Below are positions 13,471 through 25,535 of a DNA stretch of 64,000 bases, one piece after another. The notes beneath the pieces are model-generated. The model worked only from the letters and a program-made list of their open reading frames with translations, searched no databases and was not told the origin of the DNA. Origin of the DNA: Bostrychus sinensis. Lineage: Eukaryota; Chordata; Actinopteri; Gobiiformes; Eleotridae. The number at the start of each line of letters is the position of its first letter. Positions within the stretch are counted from its first letter, which is position 1. A program made the translations under genes and the position numbers. The DNA is taken from the NCBI GenBank assembly GCA_020698575.1, contig CM036255.1:21194501-21258500 (forward strand), read 5' to 3'.

Positions 13471-13474
13471 TACA

Positions 13475-13545
13475 ACCCTCTCCATTTATCTGGGCTGGGG
13501 ACTGTCCCAGATTGTGGCTGGAGTTTTTGGGTCTATATGGGGGAA
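13475..13545 (-). mobile_element. SINE/LINE-tail repeat, family A fragment
   Basis: The phrases caaccctctccatttatctg and gtggctgga, in the same order as in the other reverse copies, mark a short piece of family A. Confidence 0.5.
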
Positions 13546-14940
13546 TCATACCTCTGACCTCCAGTACCAAAGGCAAGAGAATTATTCACTTGACCAACAT
13601 GCACTCTTACTCCTGGGACACTTGCGTTTGTGGGTCATAAGATTTAAAACCTCACTTGTGTTTTGGTAACAGTTATTTGTCTTCGCTCCATCTTTGCTGA
13701 CCCGTGACTGTATTTAGATAAAGTGGCTTTTAGTCTGTTGTGGTCTTCTGTGTTTGCTGTAACGCTGCAAGTGTTTTGCTTGAGCATTTGTAATGTGGTC
13801 ACCACTCACACGAAACTCATGTCCAGTTTCGTGGAGGCTGAAGGCTTCATGTTTAGAAGCATTCTTGTGTTTTATGAATGTGTCACATCAATTTTTACCC
13901 AATGACTCGCCCAAGTTCCCAGAAGTCTTTGCTTCTTTACATTGTTAAATCCATATGCATGTGAGTGTTTGAGGTGAACTTGGAAATCGCTGGTGCCTGG
14001 TCCCATGAAGCAGACAGACTGACAGACAGCGGGACATGCCAAAATGTGACCAAATGAAGTACAGGAAAGCACAAACAAGGGAGGACAAGGGCAAAGGGAA
14101 AGAAACAGGGAGAAAAGCGGAGCGCCGGGGCCCCTGAGTCGACCACAGTAACACACTCGGGCCCTTCGCTCTCTGCCAGCTGTGCATTGTGGTCGATCCG
14201 TTGAGGACATGCTCTCAAACACATATACTTATCTACGCACGCTGACGATGAGGACATAGTTGGCCTGTGCTCTGGCTCTGTGCTGGATGTGACGGCTTAT
14301 ATCCATTCGTGCTGAAAGGAGCGCTACCAAAAACCCAATAGTCTGTGTTTGTGTTTCTTTTAGCCTTTTGTTTCGCTAACCTGTCTGTTTGCACATCTGC
14401 GCGTGTGTATATTTACTCGCCGGCTGCCGAGTGCTGGTGCCCATTTCCGTCGATTTTTTTATTTTTTTTTTAACTGGGACAGGATACTGGAGTGTGTGTG
14501 TGTCGCTGTGTATAGTGCTCCATCATCTCGTCCCCCTGCGTCTGCGAACCATTAGTAACGCCGAACACAAACGGAGTAATTAGGAATAAGTGCTCAAAGG
14601 TGCAACTGTTAGACCCTACAACCCCCCAGAGAATTGCTTCCCACAATCCTTCACTGCTCTACCGGGTTTTAGGTTCCCACCAAAACCCACCGGGGCCTGA
14701 GTACTAACCCAGAAGCACCCAAACGCGTCTCCCCAAATAGAAATGCTGCTGCTAACAGGCAATGTGGGCACCCTATGTTTTCAGAGCGGGCGACTGGCTG
14801 CTGCGGGGGATATTTTTACCAAATGTGGAGTTCCACCGGACCAGCAGCAGTGAGAGGAGCAGGAAATGCAATGAAAAGAAGGCGATGGGGAAAGTTCCCT
14901 CTTAACACAGCATTTTGTCTGTTTCCGTAGGTAAAGTCTG
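13546..14940. other. Intergenic, no gene recognised
   Basis: It includes a moderately GC-rich part at 14090-14240 and 14640-14900 without recognisable exons. Several short open frames overlap on both strands, none with a domain motif. Confidence 0.4.
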
Positions 14941-16251
14941 CAACCCTAATTCAAGTTGGGACACTGTGTAAAATGTAAACAGAAAATGGAATGGGTCAGA
15001 TATCTCATAATATATACCATATAGAATAAAATATACACCATAAGACTTAATCAATTATTGAAAAATCTCAGAAAAGATGGGGCATGATGACAAAAAGTGG
15101 GAAAAGGAGGGATGATTTTGCAAATAATTATGTTAATTTACAACATCTTAGTAAAATATAAAAGTATAAAAGGAGCATCTTTTAATTGCAGACTGTTTTA
15201 TTGGTATTGGATGTATTTTATGCTCATAATCTTTGGGACCTCAAGTTTAAAAACTGCATGGATCAGGAACACTTCCAGAAGTCACTGTCTGTGAACAGTT
15301 TGCACACATCCATGTTATATCTGTATCCTGCAAAGAAGAAGCCATGTGTGAACGAAAACCAGAAACACTGCAGTCTTCTCTGAACCAATTGGGTTTGTCT
15401 TTCATAAATGTTGGTTCATTTGACCATAGAACAGCTTTAAATTTGTCTCAGTCCATTCTAAAGGCGGTCCAGAGAAGACAGCAGTGTTTCTGGATTATGT
15501 TCACCTCCTTCTTGCATGATGCAGCTTGTAACTTGGATTTCTGCAAAATGTGTTTAGAGAGAATGACTTCTGGAAGTGTTCCTGATCCATGCAGTGGTTT
15601 GAAGTACAGAGTAAAGCCTGTTTTAATGCAGTGAGATCATGAGCATCCAATGCATACAACTGCCTTTCTAAAAACTAACAGACTGAAGTTGTCATTTGTT
15701 CCTGTGTTTATTAAGCTGCTGGACTCAAACAACACTGTACCTTGCACAGTACATTAGCACTTGACCATGTTTGCACTTTTCATAATTAGCACTTTATATT
15801 GCTGCTTTTTAAATTATGTTGTTCAGTGTTTTTAGTCATTGTCTTGTCAGTGTTATTGTTATTGTTTAAAGCAACAGGGCGCAACAGGGTCAATAAAGTT
15901 TATTTCTATTCTATTATAAAATGCTCCTTTTATTCCTAGCCATCTTACTGAAGTGTTGCCAATTAATCTAATTAGATGCAGAATGCTCACTCTAGCTCTT
16001 TTTATTAGTAAATAATTTTTCCAGCCTTTTGTTGGCCCTGTCCCAACTTTTCTGAGATGTATTGCTAACATCAAAATTCAAAATGAGCTGGTATTTTGCA
16101 TGAAATGGTATAATATGTCAGTTTCAACACCTGATATGTTGTCTATGTTCTATATTGTGAAAAAAAATATTGCTATATGACATTTGCAATCATTGCAATC
16201 TGTTTGCATTTACATTTTACACTGCATCCCAACTTTTTTGGATTGGGGTTG
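14941..16251. mobile_element. Composite Tc1-like element with terminal inverted repeats
   Basis: The left end (caaccctaattcaagttggg, then gtgtaaaatgtaaac) is mirrored by the right end (tacattttacactgcatccc ... ggattggggttg), as in fish Tc1-like transposons. The left half (to about 15390) reads in the sense direction with transposase-derived phrases (aggaacacttccagaagtca, tgcaaagaagaagccatgtg). From about 15410 the sequence is antisense transposase-derived (gaccatagaacagc, cttctggaagtgttcctg). So it is a head-to-head chimera, with no intact transposase. A LINE tail is inserted at about 15700-15915. Confidence 0.7.
15700..15915 (+). mobile_element. LINE-type 3' end nested in the Tc1-like element
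   Basis: Low-complexity T-rich sequence ending in gtcaataaagtttatttcta and ctattctat resembles the 3' end of fish LINE retrotransposons. It interrupts the antisense half of the host transposon. The left boundary is approximate. Confidence 0.5.
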
Positions 16252-16689
16252 TTTATATCTGTGCTTCTGTGAGCGAGTGCGGGTGGGCTTATGCAGGACT
16301 CCTCTGTTTAGACAAAAAGAAACGTCCGTGTGTTTGTTTGTACCAGTGTTGTGTGTTGGAGTCCATTTCTAGGAAACAGTCTTTACTTGGCAAAGCATGC
16401 AGCCAACAAATCTGCAGTAACCTCTGTAACCCCCCACCCACCGCCATCGCCAGCACCACCACCTCCTCCACCCTCCACCGAGCCGGAAACTCTGGCAATC
16501 GATTGGCCGCAGCAAGAGCTGTGGTTTGGAGCATCGAGCTACATGAGCAAACACGTCAGGATGCTGAGTCTTGTGTGCAAAGGGTGTGCACAAGGTCGTG
16601 AGTACGTGGACAGGGGGACTTCCCATATACGCCCTGATGCCTTAATTTAACACAATAAAAAAACACAAAAGCATGGGAAATATGTATTA
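16252..16689. other. Intergenic, no gene recognised
   Basis: It includes a CCA/CCT-rich stretch at 16429-16480 that yields proline-rich open frames. No exon is supported. Confidence 0.4.
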
Positions 16690-17402
16690 CAGTGCTTCTC
16701 AAACTGTGCACACCAACCTCAGAATATATTTGGCTTTCTAAGTATCATCTTTAATGGACTAAAATGAGCCAAAATCTTGATAAGCCTAGGTTTAAACCAG
16801 GGATAAAACAGGAATTGACACATGAAAATGCAGGACAAACCTGGACTAAACTAGGTTTAAACCAGGACTAAACTTGGACTAAACCAGTACTAAACTAGAA
16901 CTAAACCAGTATTAAACTAGGACTGAAAAAGGATACAACCAGGTCTAAACTAGGACTAAAAAAAGGACAAAACGAGTTCCAAAACAGATCTAAATAAGGA
17001 CTAAAAAAATGTTAATACCAGGTCTAAACCAGGAATAATCCAGAACCAAAATCAGCACTAAACCAGGTATAAACCAGAACCAAAATTACCACTAAACCAG
17101 GACTGAACCAGGACTAAACAAGACCCAAAATCAGCACAAAAACAGGTCTAAATCATGACTAAACCAGTTTTAAACAGGACCAAAATCAGCACTAAACCAG
17201 GACTAAACCAGGATCAAACCAGGACAAAAACAGTGCAAAAAACAGGTCTAAACCATGACTAAACAAGGTCTAAACCAGTACCAAAATCAGCACTATACCA
17301 GGATTAAACCAGGACTAAACCATCAAAACCTGACTCCTGTGCACCACCAGCAGAAGCCTGCGTACCACCCGTGGTACTCGTCCCACAGTTTGAGACGTAC
17401 TC
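16690..17402. mobile_element. hAT-like element filled by an 11-bp minisatellite
   Basis: The left end CAGTGCTTCTCAAACTGTG pairs with the right end CACAGTTTGAGACGTACTC. The flanking 8-mers atgtatta and atgtatgt agree at 6 of 8 positions, as expected for an aged hAT target duplication. Most of the interior (16790-17325) is a degenerate array of the 11-bp unit AGGACTAAACC, with variants such as aggtctaaacc and agcactaaacc. No transposase is present. A second element with similar ends and contents is at 54836-55247. Confidence 0.72.
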
Positions 17403-18229
17403 ATGTATGTGAGTGAGGTCAGAGTTGGAGCCAAAAGTGAAAACCTGAAAAATGTGCCTTAATGGCTGTCCTCACGGTGCCCTTGAGAAAGACGTGCCTC
17501 TGAATAAGTCAAACAAAGGACGAGAGACTGGGAAATCTCCCATAAACACATTTGCATACACTCACGGCTCGCCCGGGCGCACAAATGTTGCGTGGCAAAT
17601 GGATTTCGACATAGGAAGGTGCAGCCTAATTAGGATTTTTCCATTGGTTCCAATCAGTGGCACACATAAACAAACGTGCTGGCTATGCATAGGTTTTTAT
17701 GGACAAACACGCCCACGTACAGTACACACTAAACACACACAGAGGCCACCATAAATTATAGTCATGCCATCTGGGAGCATTAAGAAGCTGTTAATGAATG
17801 GGGCTCTGGAGCGGGAGCCACAAGTGGAGCGAGGCAGCTGCAGCAGGAGGGGAGGGGGCGGAGTCAGGGAGGGAGGGGGCGGGGTCACAGGGGTCGGGAG
17901 CATCTGGACGGCAGATCCTGTCGGTGCAGTCATGTAAAAGAGTTAGCGGCACACGTCTTGGGGGAGGAGATGAATCAGACGTTAGGTTCTGAAGCCAGCG
18001 CTCTGTGTGACTTCAGGATGTTTGTAAAAAAAAATATTCTGTGGGAGGCTAAATGTTCAAATTGTAGCAAATGAAAATAACAAATATGCTCAGCTTTGGA
18101 GAATGTGTTGTCCTAGAAACTGAGTATTTATACATGGGGGAAATAATTATAGTTTTGCACATTTTTGCTGCTGTGGAACTAAACAACAGAGTTTGCATAT
18201 TACATTAGTGAAATAAACAGTGATAGAAG
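17403..18229. other. Intergenic; unassigned sequence
   Basis: No repeat is recognised at 17440-17990. There is a G-rich part at 17835-17890 with repeated gggaggggg-type runs. No exon is supported. Confidence 0.4.

Positions 18230-18289
<60 letters not shown>
18230..18289 (+). repeat. Perfect (AGT)20 microsatellite
   Basis: Twenty uninterrupted AGT triplets over 60 bp, followed by an imperfect tail to about 18303. The poly-Ser and poly-Leu open frames across it are artefacts. Confidence 0.95.
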
Positions 18290-18303
18290 ACAGTAATAGT
18301 AGC

Positions 18304-19880
18304 ACCTCCAGGGTTTCTAGGCAAAATTTAAGTACATTTTTAATGCCACCCATAATAGAATTGAATGCTAAATTTGCATTAACTGGGCAAAAAGAATATT
18401 TTGTTATTGTTAGTTACCAAGTATTACTCAAATATACATTTTTGATGAATAAAAACTTTTTGTAGCAGCTGTTTGTAGACTTTTGTATCTTGTATTGGGA
18501 TAACTTCTGTAATGGCTGACTTGAATGACTTGAGAATAAATGGCAAAGTTTTAATTTACATATTGCCTACAACAATTGTGATACTAACTTTGAGACTCTT
18601 AAAACCTTGAGTGGAAGTTATTAGCGGTAATGCTACATGCATAAGTAATATTATCAAGAAGTAATAATACTCTATTTTTGAGTACATAAGTAAAGCACCT
18701 TGACTTTCTCCGAGTATAACAGCCTACTATACAAAAGCATTTCTACATTTAGAAACACATGCCTATACATTTTTTCTCTAGGCCTATATGTTTTGATTTA
18801 TCATCCACCAGCTGAGCCATTCGTGTGTACGTCTCATGTCCACAGACAGCAGCACACACTGAACCAATAAAGCATAATATCATTCATATGAACTATAAAC
18901 AATATACCTTTGAAGATGTGGAAGTCAATCATTTTGCCGTATAGCTGCAGAGTAGGCCATATTTAACTTCCTAAGCATTAATGAAACACATTATAGAAAA
19001 TATAGCATACAACACTCATAATGGTCTGCAATGTTAAGCTGAAAATGGTAAAATAAAATAAGAAAACCAAAATATAATAAAACAGCTATGAGGGATTAAT
19101 TTACATTGTCTATGCATTAAAGTGCAATTGTAAGTAAGTTTAGCTTTGGGTGCTAATTAAAGTTTTGTTTTGGGGCGAGTCATTTGAATGGCTCATTGTG
19201 CACTGGGATAAAATAGCTTCACACAACATTAGCATTTTAATAAATATATGTTATGTTTATCATTATTTCTTATCATTTGTATTACTAAACTCTAATGACA
19301 CAGAAAGTTAACTGCAAAGAGTAGAAATGTCCCTAAAGGTTGATAAAACTCCAGAAGCCTAATTTACAGGCCATCATTAGGAAAGTGTGTCAAAAGTCAT
19401 GGAGGAATTCTGATGGAGGACGAGAACAAGAAGCGCTCAGGGGTCGGGGGGAAGCGCAGGTCGTCCCATTAAAATAATTTTCCAAACATTATTTTAAGAT
19501 CTAAATACTAATCAGTGTTGCTTAAACTCTGGTGGTGCATGAAGTGAATGGTTCAAAGAAAGTGCAGAGCCTTCTTTTTGTCTCTGGGAGGTGTTGAAGG
19601 AGGTGTGGCAACAGAAGGTCCAGTTTCCTTAAGTGACCTTTTAATACCCCCAGCCCTTTCACCATTGCCCCATCGGCGGCTGTTCAAAGCGGACACATGA
19701 GTAATAGACTGAGCAGAAGTGTGCCTCCCAGGACCACAAAGGCACCACCTGTATGCTAATGCTAATGCTAATGAGACATAGGGAGGCTGAAGTGTGCCAG
19801 TCGTTCCTTGGCCTCTCAGAAGCAGGAGGCTAGGAATTGATTTTTGGCCCTTTTCTTTTTGATCAAGAAGCTCCGAAGTG
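18304..19880. other. Intergenic, no gene recognised
   Basis: AT-rich sequence with no exon or repeat family that I can support. There is a short run of the 6-mer gctaat, four times, at 19755-19776. Confidence 0.45.
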
Positions 19881-19904
19881 TGGTGCATTTTACGATGGAG
19901 ACGC

Positions 19905-21100
19905 TGCTGTAAAATTGATTTTCCTCTCCTTTAGTGAGAGACAATGGAAGCCATGTGGACGGGAGGAAGACGCTGAGGAGAGAAGAAAGGACACAGGCAG
20001 TAAAATTCATTTGTAATCTTTGTGTGAGGTAATAAGTGAGAGCGAAGTGTGCCACTTCAGACAGACATGGGGCTGTCTCAGACCGCAGGCAGTAAAATGT
20101 CTTCTCACTTTTTATTTAAAGATGTATTACCCAGGTTTTCTTTTCCTTATCCATCCCTTCCAACAACAGCATAGATATGATTCCTGCTATTATTTTATTG
20201 TAATGGTAAAACATCTACCATTTCTTTTTTAAAGATTGTTTAGCCTTTTAACAGATTATTAGATTATTAATGAGGGAGAAAGATGGGGATAACACAAAAG
20301 AAATTTGGGCTGGCATTCAAACTAGGGCCACTCCACTGATATGCATTGTAGCAGAGCCAACACTCAAAACTGAGCCATAACATACTACAAAATACTAATA
20401 CATGACATTGCGTTGTTGCAGTGCTATGATTTATCCACGTTTCTCTTTGCGTCCCTTTCATCTATTTATGTTTTTCTTTTTTGAGCTCTGTGCAACTAAA
20501 CAGTGCTGAGGGGGAGAGGGTTTCCATTTTGTCACAGTAAATAATAATTTTCCTAGTGTGCAGTGTGCTCTGTGGTTTTATGCCAGATGCCCTGTCTGAC
20601 GCAACATTTGACATTTGTCTTTGGACCAACACAAGGAGTACGTTGGCTTGTGACCCTATCAAGTTGAATTCAACCATTTCCCTCAAATGTAGGCAAAAAA
20701 CAACACATACTTTCACCTGAAGTAATAAGTGAGAGTGGAGAATGCTAATGGCAGACGGCAAAGGATTCCTCAAAGGTTGTAAAATGTAGTCCCCCTTTTT
20801 CTTTATTTAAGTAATGGCAGTGCAGAAGACGCCAAGGGTCAGTGCTGTGTCTTTGTCAATAAGCAGAAGGCGTCCAAATGGGGCAATAAAATTCACTTCC
20901 CCAGTCTGTAGTCCTTATTTTCTTTAGAGAGGAGCCAGGAGTGTGCCGTGGCAGAGGGACCCCCTTCATATGGAAAACGGGGAACAGGTCAAAGGTCGTA
21001 AAACTCTTCCTCTTACTGACTCCGGTAATAACCCAGGGAGGCGGCATGTGCCCGAGTGAATGGAAGGAGGAGTAACTGTCATTAAACAGATTTTTTAGCA
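19905..21100 (+). repeat. Degenerate long-period repeat keyed by GTAAAA(T/C)
   Basis: A motif of the form G(C/T)GTAAAATT or close variants recurs at 19909, 20000, 20092, 20779, 20887 and 20998, and weakly at 21079. Where uninterrupted the spacing is about 91-111 bp. The phrase gtaataagtgagag follows at both 20029 and 20722. The gap from about 20150 to 20700 holds unrelated DNA and a family A repeat. I read it as an old tandem array broken by an insertion, though the similarity is weak. Confidence 0.4.
20565..20665 (-). mobile_element. SINE/LINE-tail repeat, family A copy
   Basis: The phrases ttttatgccagatgccctgt, ctgacgcaacatt, gaccaacacaaggagtacg and tggcttgtgaccc follow the order of the other reverse copies. 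Confidence 0.6.
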
Positions 21101-22095
21101 CTACACACCACGCTTGCACCCCTGGACCACACATGCCCACTCATTCATAAGCACACAGAGAGGACTGCTGGATTTACTGCTATCTCTGTGCTCCTTCAGT
21201 CTTGGAAGAAGCAGCTTTTTTCACACTATCTTGTCTCTGCTGAAAAGCCCAAGGCCAGATATTTACCAAACTGTCTTTCTGTGTGTATACATTCACACCA
21301 GCTATTTCTCAGTTATATAACACATTACTGTGTGCTTTCTCTTACAGCGTGCGCAAAAGGGCTACAAAAAACCAACGTACAGAGTTGGAGCTTCAATACT
21401 ACTCCCATGTGCCTCTTGGAGTAAGAAAATGTGCCAATACAGAGGCCTACTGTAAACATTTTAGTGTGAGAGATACTAACTTTTACTAACTTTAAATAAT
21501 TAGTATATCCTTTATCATTGAACTATAAGGATTTTGTGGCTCAATAGAAAACGCAAAGCAAAACTACACTATATAAGACACTATATTTTTTTACCATTGC
21601 AAAATAGGACCAATGCAAGTTTGTGTATTTTTGTGCATTAATACATCTTTCTTTGTTTATAGCCTTTGTTAAAAACCGGCTTAAGACTTTTGCACTGCTC
21701 TTGTTACCATCCCTCGCTGTAGCAGTCATATTGGCAGTGAGGATGGCATTATTCTGGGCATGTTAGCTACTCGTGTCACTTCTGTCCCTTCCAGGCTCCC
21801 TCCGGGCCAGTCAGCATCACGGAGGTCTTTGGACTCTACGGGGAGGGGTGGGGGGGTTGTCACTTTGAACATAGCTCAGGCAGTAATGAGCAAAACAGCC
21901 ACGCTTTGGAGTGACAGTGAGAGGACACGCTGTTCCCGCTCAAATCTGAATATAGTCTCTGGGATCAGGTGCATCCAGCTATGAAAACTTATCTAAAAAC
22001 ACATGGCATTGGTAATAAGTTGTTAGTATTCAGGGTCCTGTCTATGTCCTGGCAGAGAAAGGTGCTCAGCTCACCCCTCCTTTTTTGTTTCAAAT
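21101..22095. other. Intergenic, no gene recognised
   Basis: I see no supported exon or repeat. A GC-rich patch at 21775-21860 lacks a recognisable frame. Confidence 0.4.
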
Positions 22096-22100
22096 AATAT

Positions 22101-22672
22101 CTGTGGTGGGAGAAGTACTCAATTTCTTTACTTAAGTAAAAGTACAGATAAAGGAGCAACATTTTACTCAAGTAAAAGTAAAAGTATCACCTTAAAATTT
22201 CTACTAAAGTAAAAGTATAAAAGTTCTTACTTTTAAATGTACTTGTACGTAAAAAAGTAAAAGTTTTTCACTCAACAACTCATGAATGTGTTAAATGGGA
22301 GGGATTTTGCTGAAAAATTGTGCTGATTCCAGTTGAAATGAACAAACTGGTGCAGTAGAAGAGACTGAATCTGTCACTGAGGTCTTCTGTCTTTATTATT
22401 CTGATGTTTCTGAAGGAGAACTACTTTACTGCATCTGTTATATTTAAGTACTGTGTGTCTACAATGAGGGCACAACAAAAACAAATGATTTTAAACCAAA
22501 ATTCAAAATACTGTAGTGGAGTAAATGACTGATACTTGCTCTAAAATGTAATGAAGTGAAAGTAAAAATACCTCTTGTAAAATTTACTCAAGTAAAGTAC
22601 AAATATGTAAAAATTGTACTTAGTAAAGTAACTAAGTACTTTTACTTCATTCCATTCCATCACTGAATAATT
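22101..22672. mobile_element. AAGTA-rich fish repeat, probable non-autonomous element
   Basis: The left side starts ggtgggagaagtactcaatt and is packed with acttaagtaaaagtac and tcaagtaaaagtaaaag phrases. The right side ends gtaactaagtacttttactt and ccattccatcac. This type of repeat is abundant in fish genomes. The ends are roughly inverted relative to each other, but exact termini cannot be fixed. Confidence 0.6.
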
Positions 22673-24818
22673 AAGTAAATAAAAAATGCATTACTTTTAT
22701 ATAACTCTTGGCATTAACATTACATGCTATTAAATAGAAGCCCTAAGCCAAGGCAGTGGCCCTAAGTTGCAATGGTATAGATCAAAAATAAGTTAATGGC
22801 ATAATTAACTCATACTGGGGATGTTGTAGTTCAGGGGTAAATGCTCTATCCATTGAGCCACAAAATATATCATAAAATGGTTAAGAATTTACTGTTGCTG
22901 ACGTGGATCCACATCATTTACTGACCCTTTGTGGCTGGAGTTAGTACCTTTTGCCCTATCTCGCAATGGTACAGAATTGCACCAAGAAACATTTTTAACT
23001 TACTTTTCATCAAAATCGCACAATAAATTTTTCAATTGTCCTGGTATCAGACAAAAGGTGGCAAAAACATAGCCTCTAGGCAAAGTTTTGAGGTTTGTCA
23101 ATGACCGCTCCTGCTCTATCCCTCCGCCTGAATAAAGCAGCGCTGTAGGATAAAGTTATGAACACATTTTTTCATTCATGCCTAAAGTCTGTTGGAGATT
23201 TAACCTTTTGTTACAGATGGACACAATTAAGACTTTGGCATCTTTTCAGTGAAACAATTTTGCATTTTGAGACTTGAAACCCTCATAAATGTCACAAATA
23301 TTGGGTCTAGTACCAATAGTGGGCTGCAGAGAGGTTGAATATAGTAAATGGTCTTTTTTATGTCCAATTATTGTTTTAATTACAAGAAATTTTGAAATAC
23401 ATGTGCCACAAAGCCTGTAAAACAGAACCACAGATCGAAATTAAGTCTGAACAATATCCTTTCGAGCTTATAGCATATACAGTACTTACTATCACAGATG
23501 AACAGTTGATTTTTTGGTTATGAAACATGTAAATTAGTGTGAGGCAGGAGTAAGTGGTAAATGATTGTACAAGACTAGAAATTACACCTGACCAAAGGCC
23601 TGACTAAGCTGCAAAACTCTCGGAAGTACCTCCTACTCATCTGATGTCCCGTTTCCTCCGAACAAACTGCTCACTTCAGTTGCACAGCTCCAAATCTTTA
23701 ATGATTTCTCTAACTTACACAAGTGCTGCGTAGTAGTCCTTCACACTGTGGACCAATGTTAAGACATGTTTTTCTTTCTGCTATGTGAGGAAATTTAATA
23801 AGCAGTTTACATGAGCCTTGACTGAAATCCATATAGATTTTTTTATGAGGGTATTTCTGAGCACGGGACCCTATCATCACCAAGGCGTTTGTAAAGAAAG
23901 AGAGCCAGTAAAAAGTGACATTTATGGAGTAATAATTGGAGTAGAGCCACTGGAAACACATAATATTGTTTTTGTAGAGTATGAATGTTTTAGAGACTGT
24001 TGATTAAAATATATAAAAGTTGTTTGTGTGTTTTTATATCCAGAACTTGTACAAAGTAATAATGAAATAGCCATGCATAGGCCGCTAGTTTAAGGTAGGA
24101 TAATGTTAGATGTTTTGTTAACTTCATGTTAGCCTTGGGAATTAAGGAAAGAGGAGTCACCATGGCAACTGTAAAAAACCTAAAAACTCATATAGGCCTA
24201 CGTTTGTAGCTACACTGCATAGATTCTTCCACGAGTGATGCCTTTAGATCAATTTTATACGCAGCTTGGAACCGAGATTAACGTCTATCCCAAAGAAAAT
24301 AAAAATATAAATGTAGAAAGTTTTAGACAGTAGGAACAGATGGTTGTTGTTTATATATTTGGTCAAATGTACTATGAAATAATAGCATCCAGGTCTGATT
24401 GTAAATTAACTTGTAACTACTTGTACGGCGTAACATTAAAATTAAGAAATGTAAACTGTGCAGCCATTAGCTTATATGCTAATTATAGACGCTAATTGCT
24501 ATGTTAAATAAAACGGCTAAATGCTGATACACTTGCTAATGCTCTCTACCCAGGCTCTGATATTACTCACATCTGGCTGATTGGTTATCTGTTTCCAAAA
24601 TAATCCTGTTCATTCATGATTGGCAATCCTTGGTGGTGAACGTTAATTCCTTAGTTGTAAATGTTTTATCTTCTGTTTAACTTCCGGTACCATTCTTTGG
24701 ACTGCAGGCACAATGTTTATAAACACTAAAATAGTCTTAAGTTTGAAGGATGTAAAGTTGTATTTGAATTCAGTTCTACAGTACTCCTCTTACTATGTTT
24801 ACTGCCTCTACAAATATA
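22673..24818. other. Intergenic, no gene recognised
   Basis: AT-rich sequence; no exon, array or transposon end is supported. Confidence 0.45.
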
Positions 24819-25291
24819 CACTATATTTCCAAAAGTCATTGCTCACCCACCCAAATAACTGAATTAGGATTATGGTGTGGGGTTGTTTTTAGGAGCTGGG
24901 CTTGGCTGCTTAGTTCCAGTGAAAGGAACTCTGAATGCTTCACTTTGGGGATGGCCACTTCCTGTTCCAACATGACTGCACCAGTGAACAAAGCATGGTC
25001 TATAAAGACATGGATGAGTGAGTTTGGTGTGGAAAAGTTGACTGAACCTGCACAGAGTCCTGACCTCAACCCGAAAGAACACCTTTGGGATGAATTAGTG
25101 AAGACTGTGAGCCAGGCCTTCTCATCCCACATCAGTGTCTGACGTTGGACGAGAACATGAGACACATAGATGTCAGACATAGATAGATGCAAAGTGTGGG
25201 CCGACGTCATATTAAACCCTATGGATTAAGAATGGGATGTCCCTCATTTATGTGTAAAGGCAGGTGAGCTAATACTTTTGGAAATATAGTG
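24819..25291 (+). mobile_element. Internally deleted Tc1-like transposon
   Basis: The terminal inverted repeats CACTATATTTCCAAAAGT and ACTTTTGGAAATATAGTG are perfect over 18 bp. The left end follows a TA dinucleotide, the usual Tc1/mariner target, but the right flank is no longer TA. The full-length family is normally about 1.2-1.6 kb, so this 473-bp copy has lost most of its transposase. Confidence 0.85.
24870..25142 (+). pseudogene. Tc1-like transposase C-terminal remnant
   Basis: The frame ending at 25142 contains GVEKLTEPAQSPDLNPKEHL then WDEL, which is the conserved C-terminal block of Tc1 transposases with the third catalytic acid (E in NPKEHLWDEL). Upstream, lwcgvvf and the following residues correspond to the region after the second catalytic aspartate in shifted frames. 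The helix-turn-helix DNA-binding part and the first catalytic aspartate are missing, so it cannot be active. Confidence 0.8.
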
Positions 25292-25364
25292 AAAGCATAA
25301 ATATAGGTAGAAAAATGGAAAAAAATATGCAAATAGCCACAAGCGGTCACAGGCAAATGCATGA

Positions 25365-25535
25365 TGCCAGTCCCAACCATGAATAAATAGAAAGGGTTGC
25401 GTCAGGAAGGGCATCTGGCATGAAAAACTTTTGCCAAATGAATATGCGACTCACTGTACTCCAGGGTGCAGAGGATTTGCCTGGCTGAACCCTTATGGGA
25501 AAAGCCAAAAGCAAAGAAGTATTGTTTTGAAGTAT
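25365..25535 (+). mobile_element. SINE/LINE-tail repeat, family A copy
   Basis: The phrases gccagtcccaaccatg, aataaatagaaagggttgcg, tcaggaagggcatctggcat and gggaaaagccaaaagcaaag run in order. This is one of the more complete copies. Confidence 0.7.

Noticed and set aside
16790..17325. CRISPR-like array
   Set aside because: The 11-bp units are head to tail with no unique spacers, in a vertebrate genome; it is a minisatellite.
18147..18465. Poly-Leu and poly-Ser frames
   Set aside because: Translations of the perfect (AGT)20 microsatellite.
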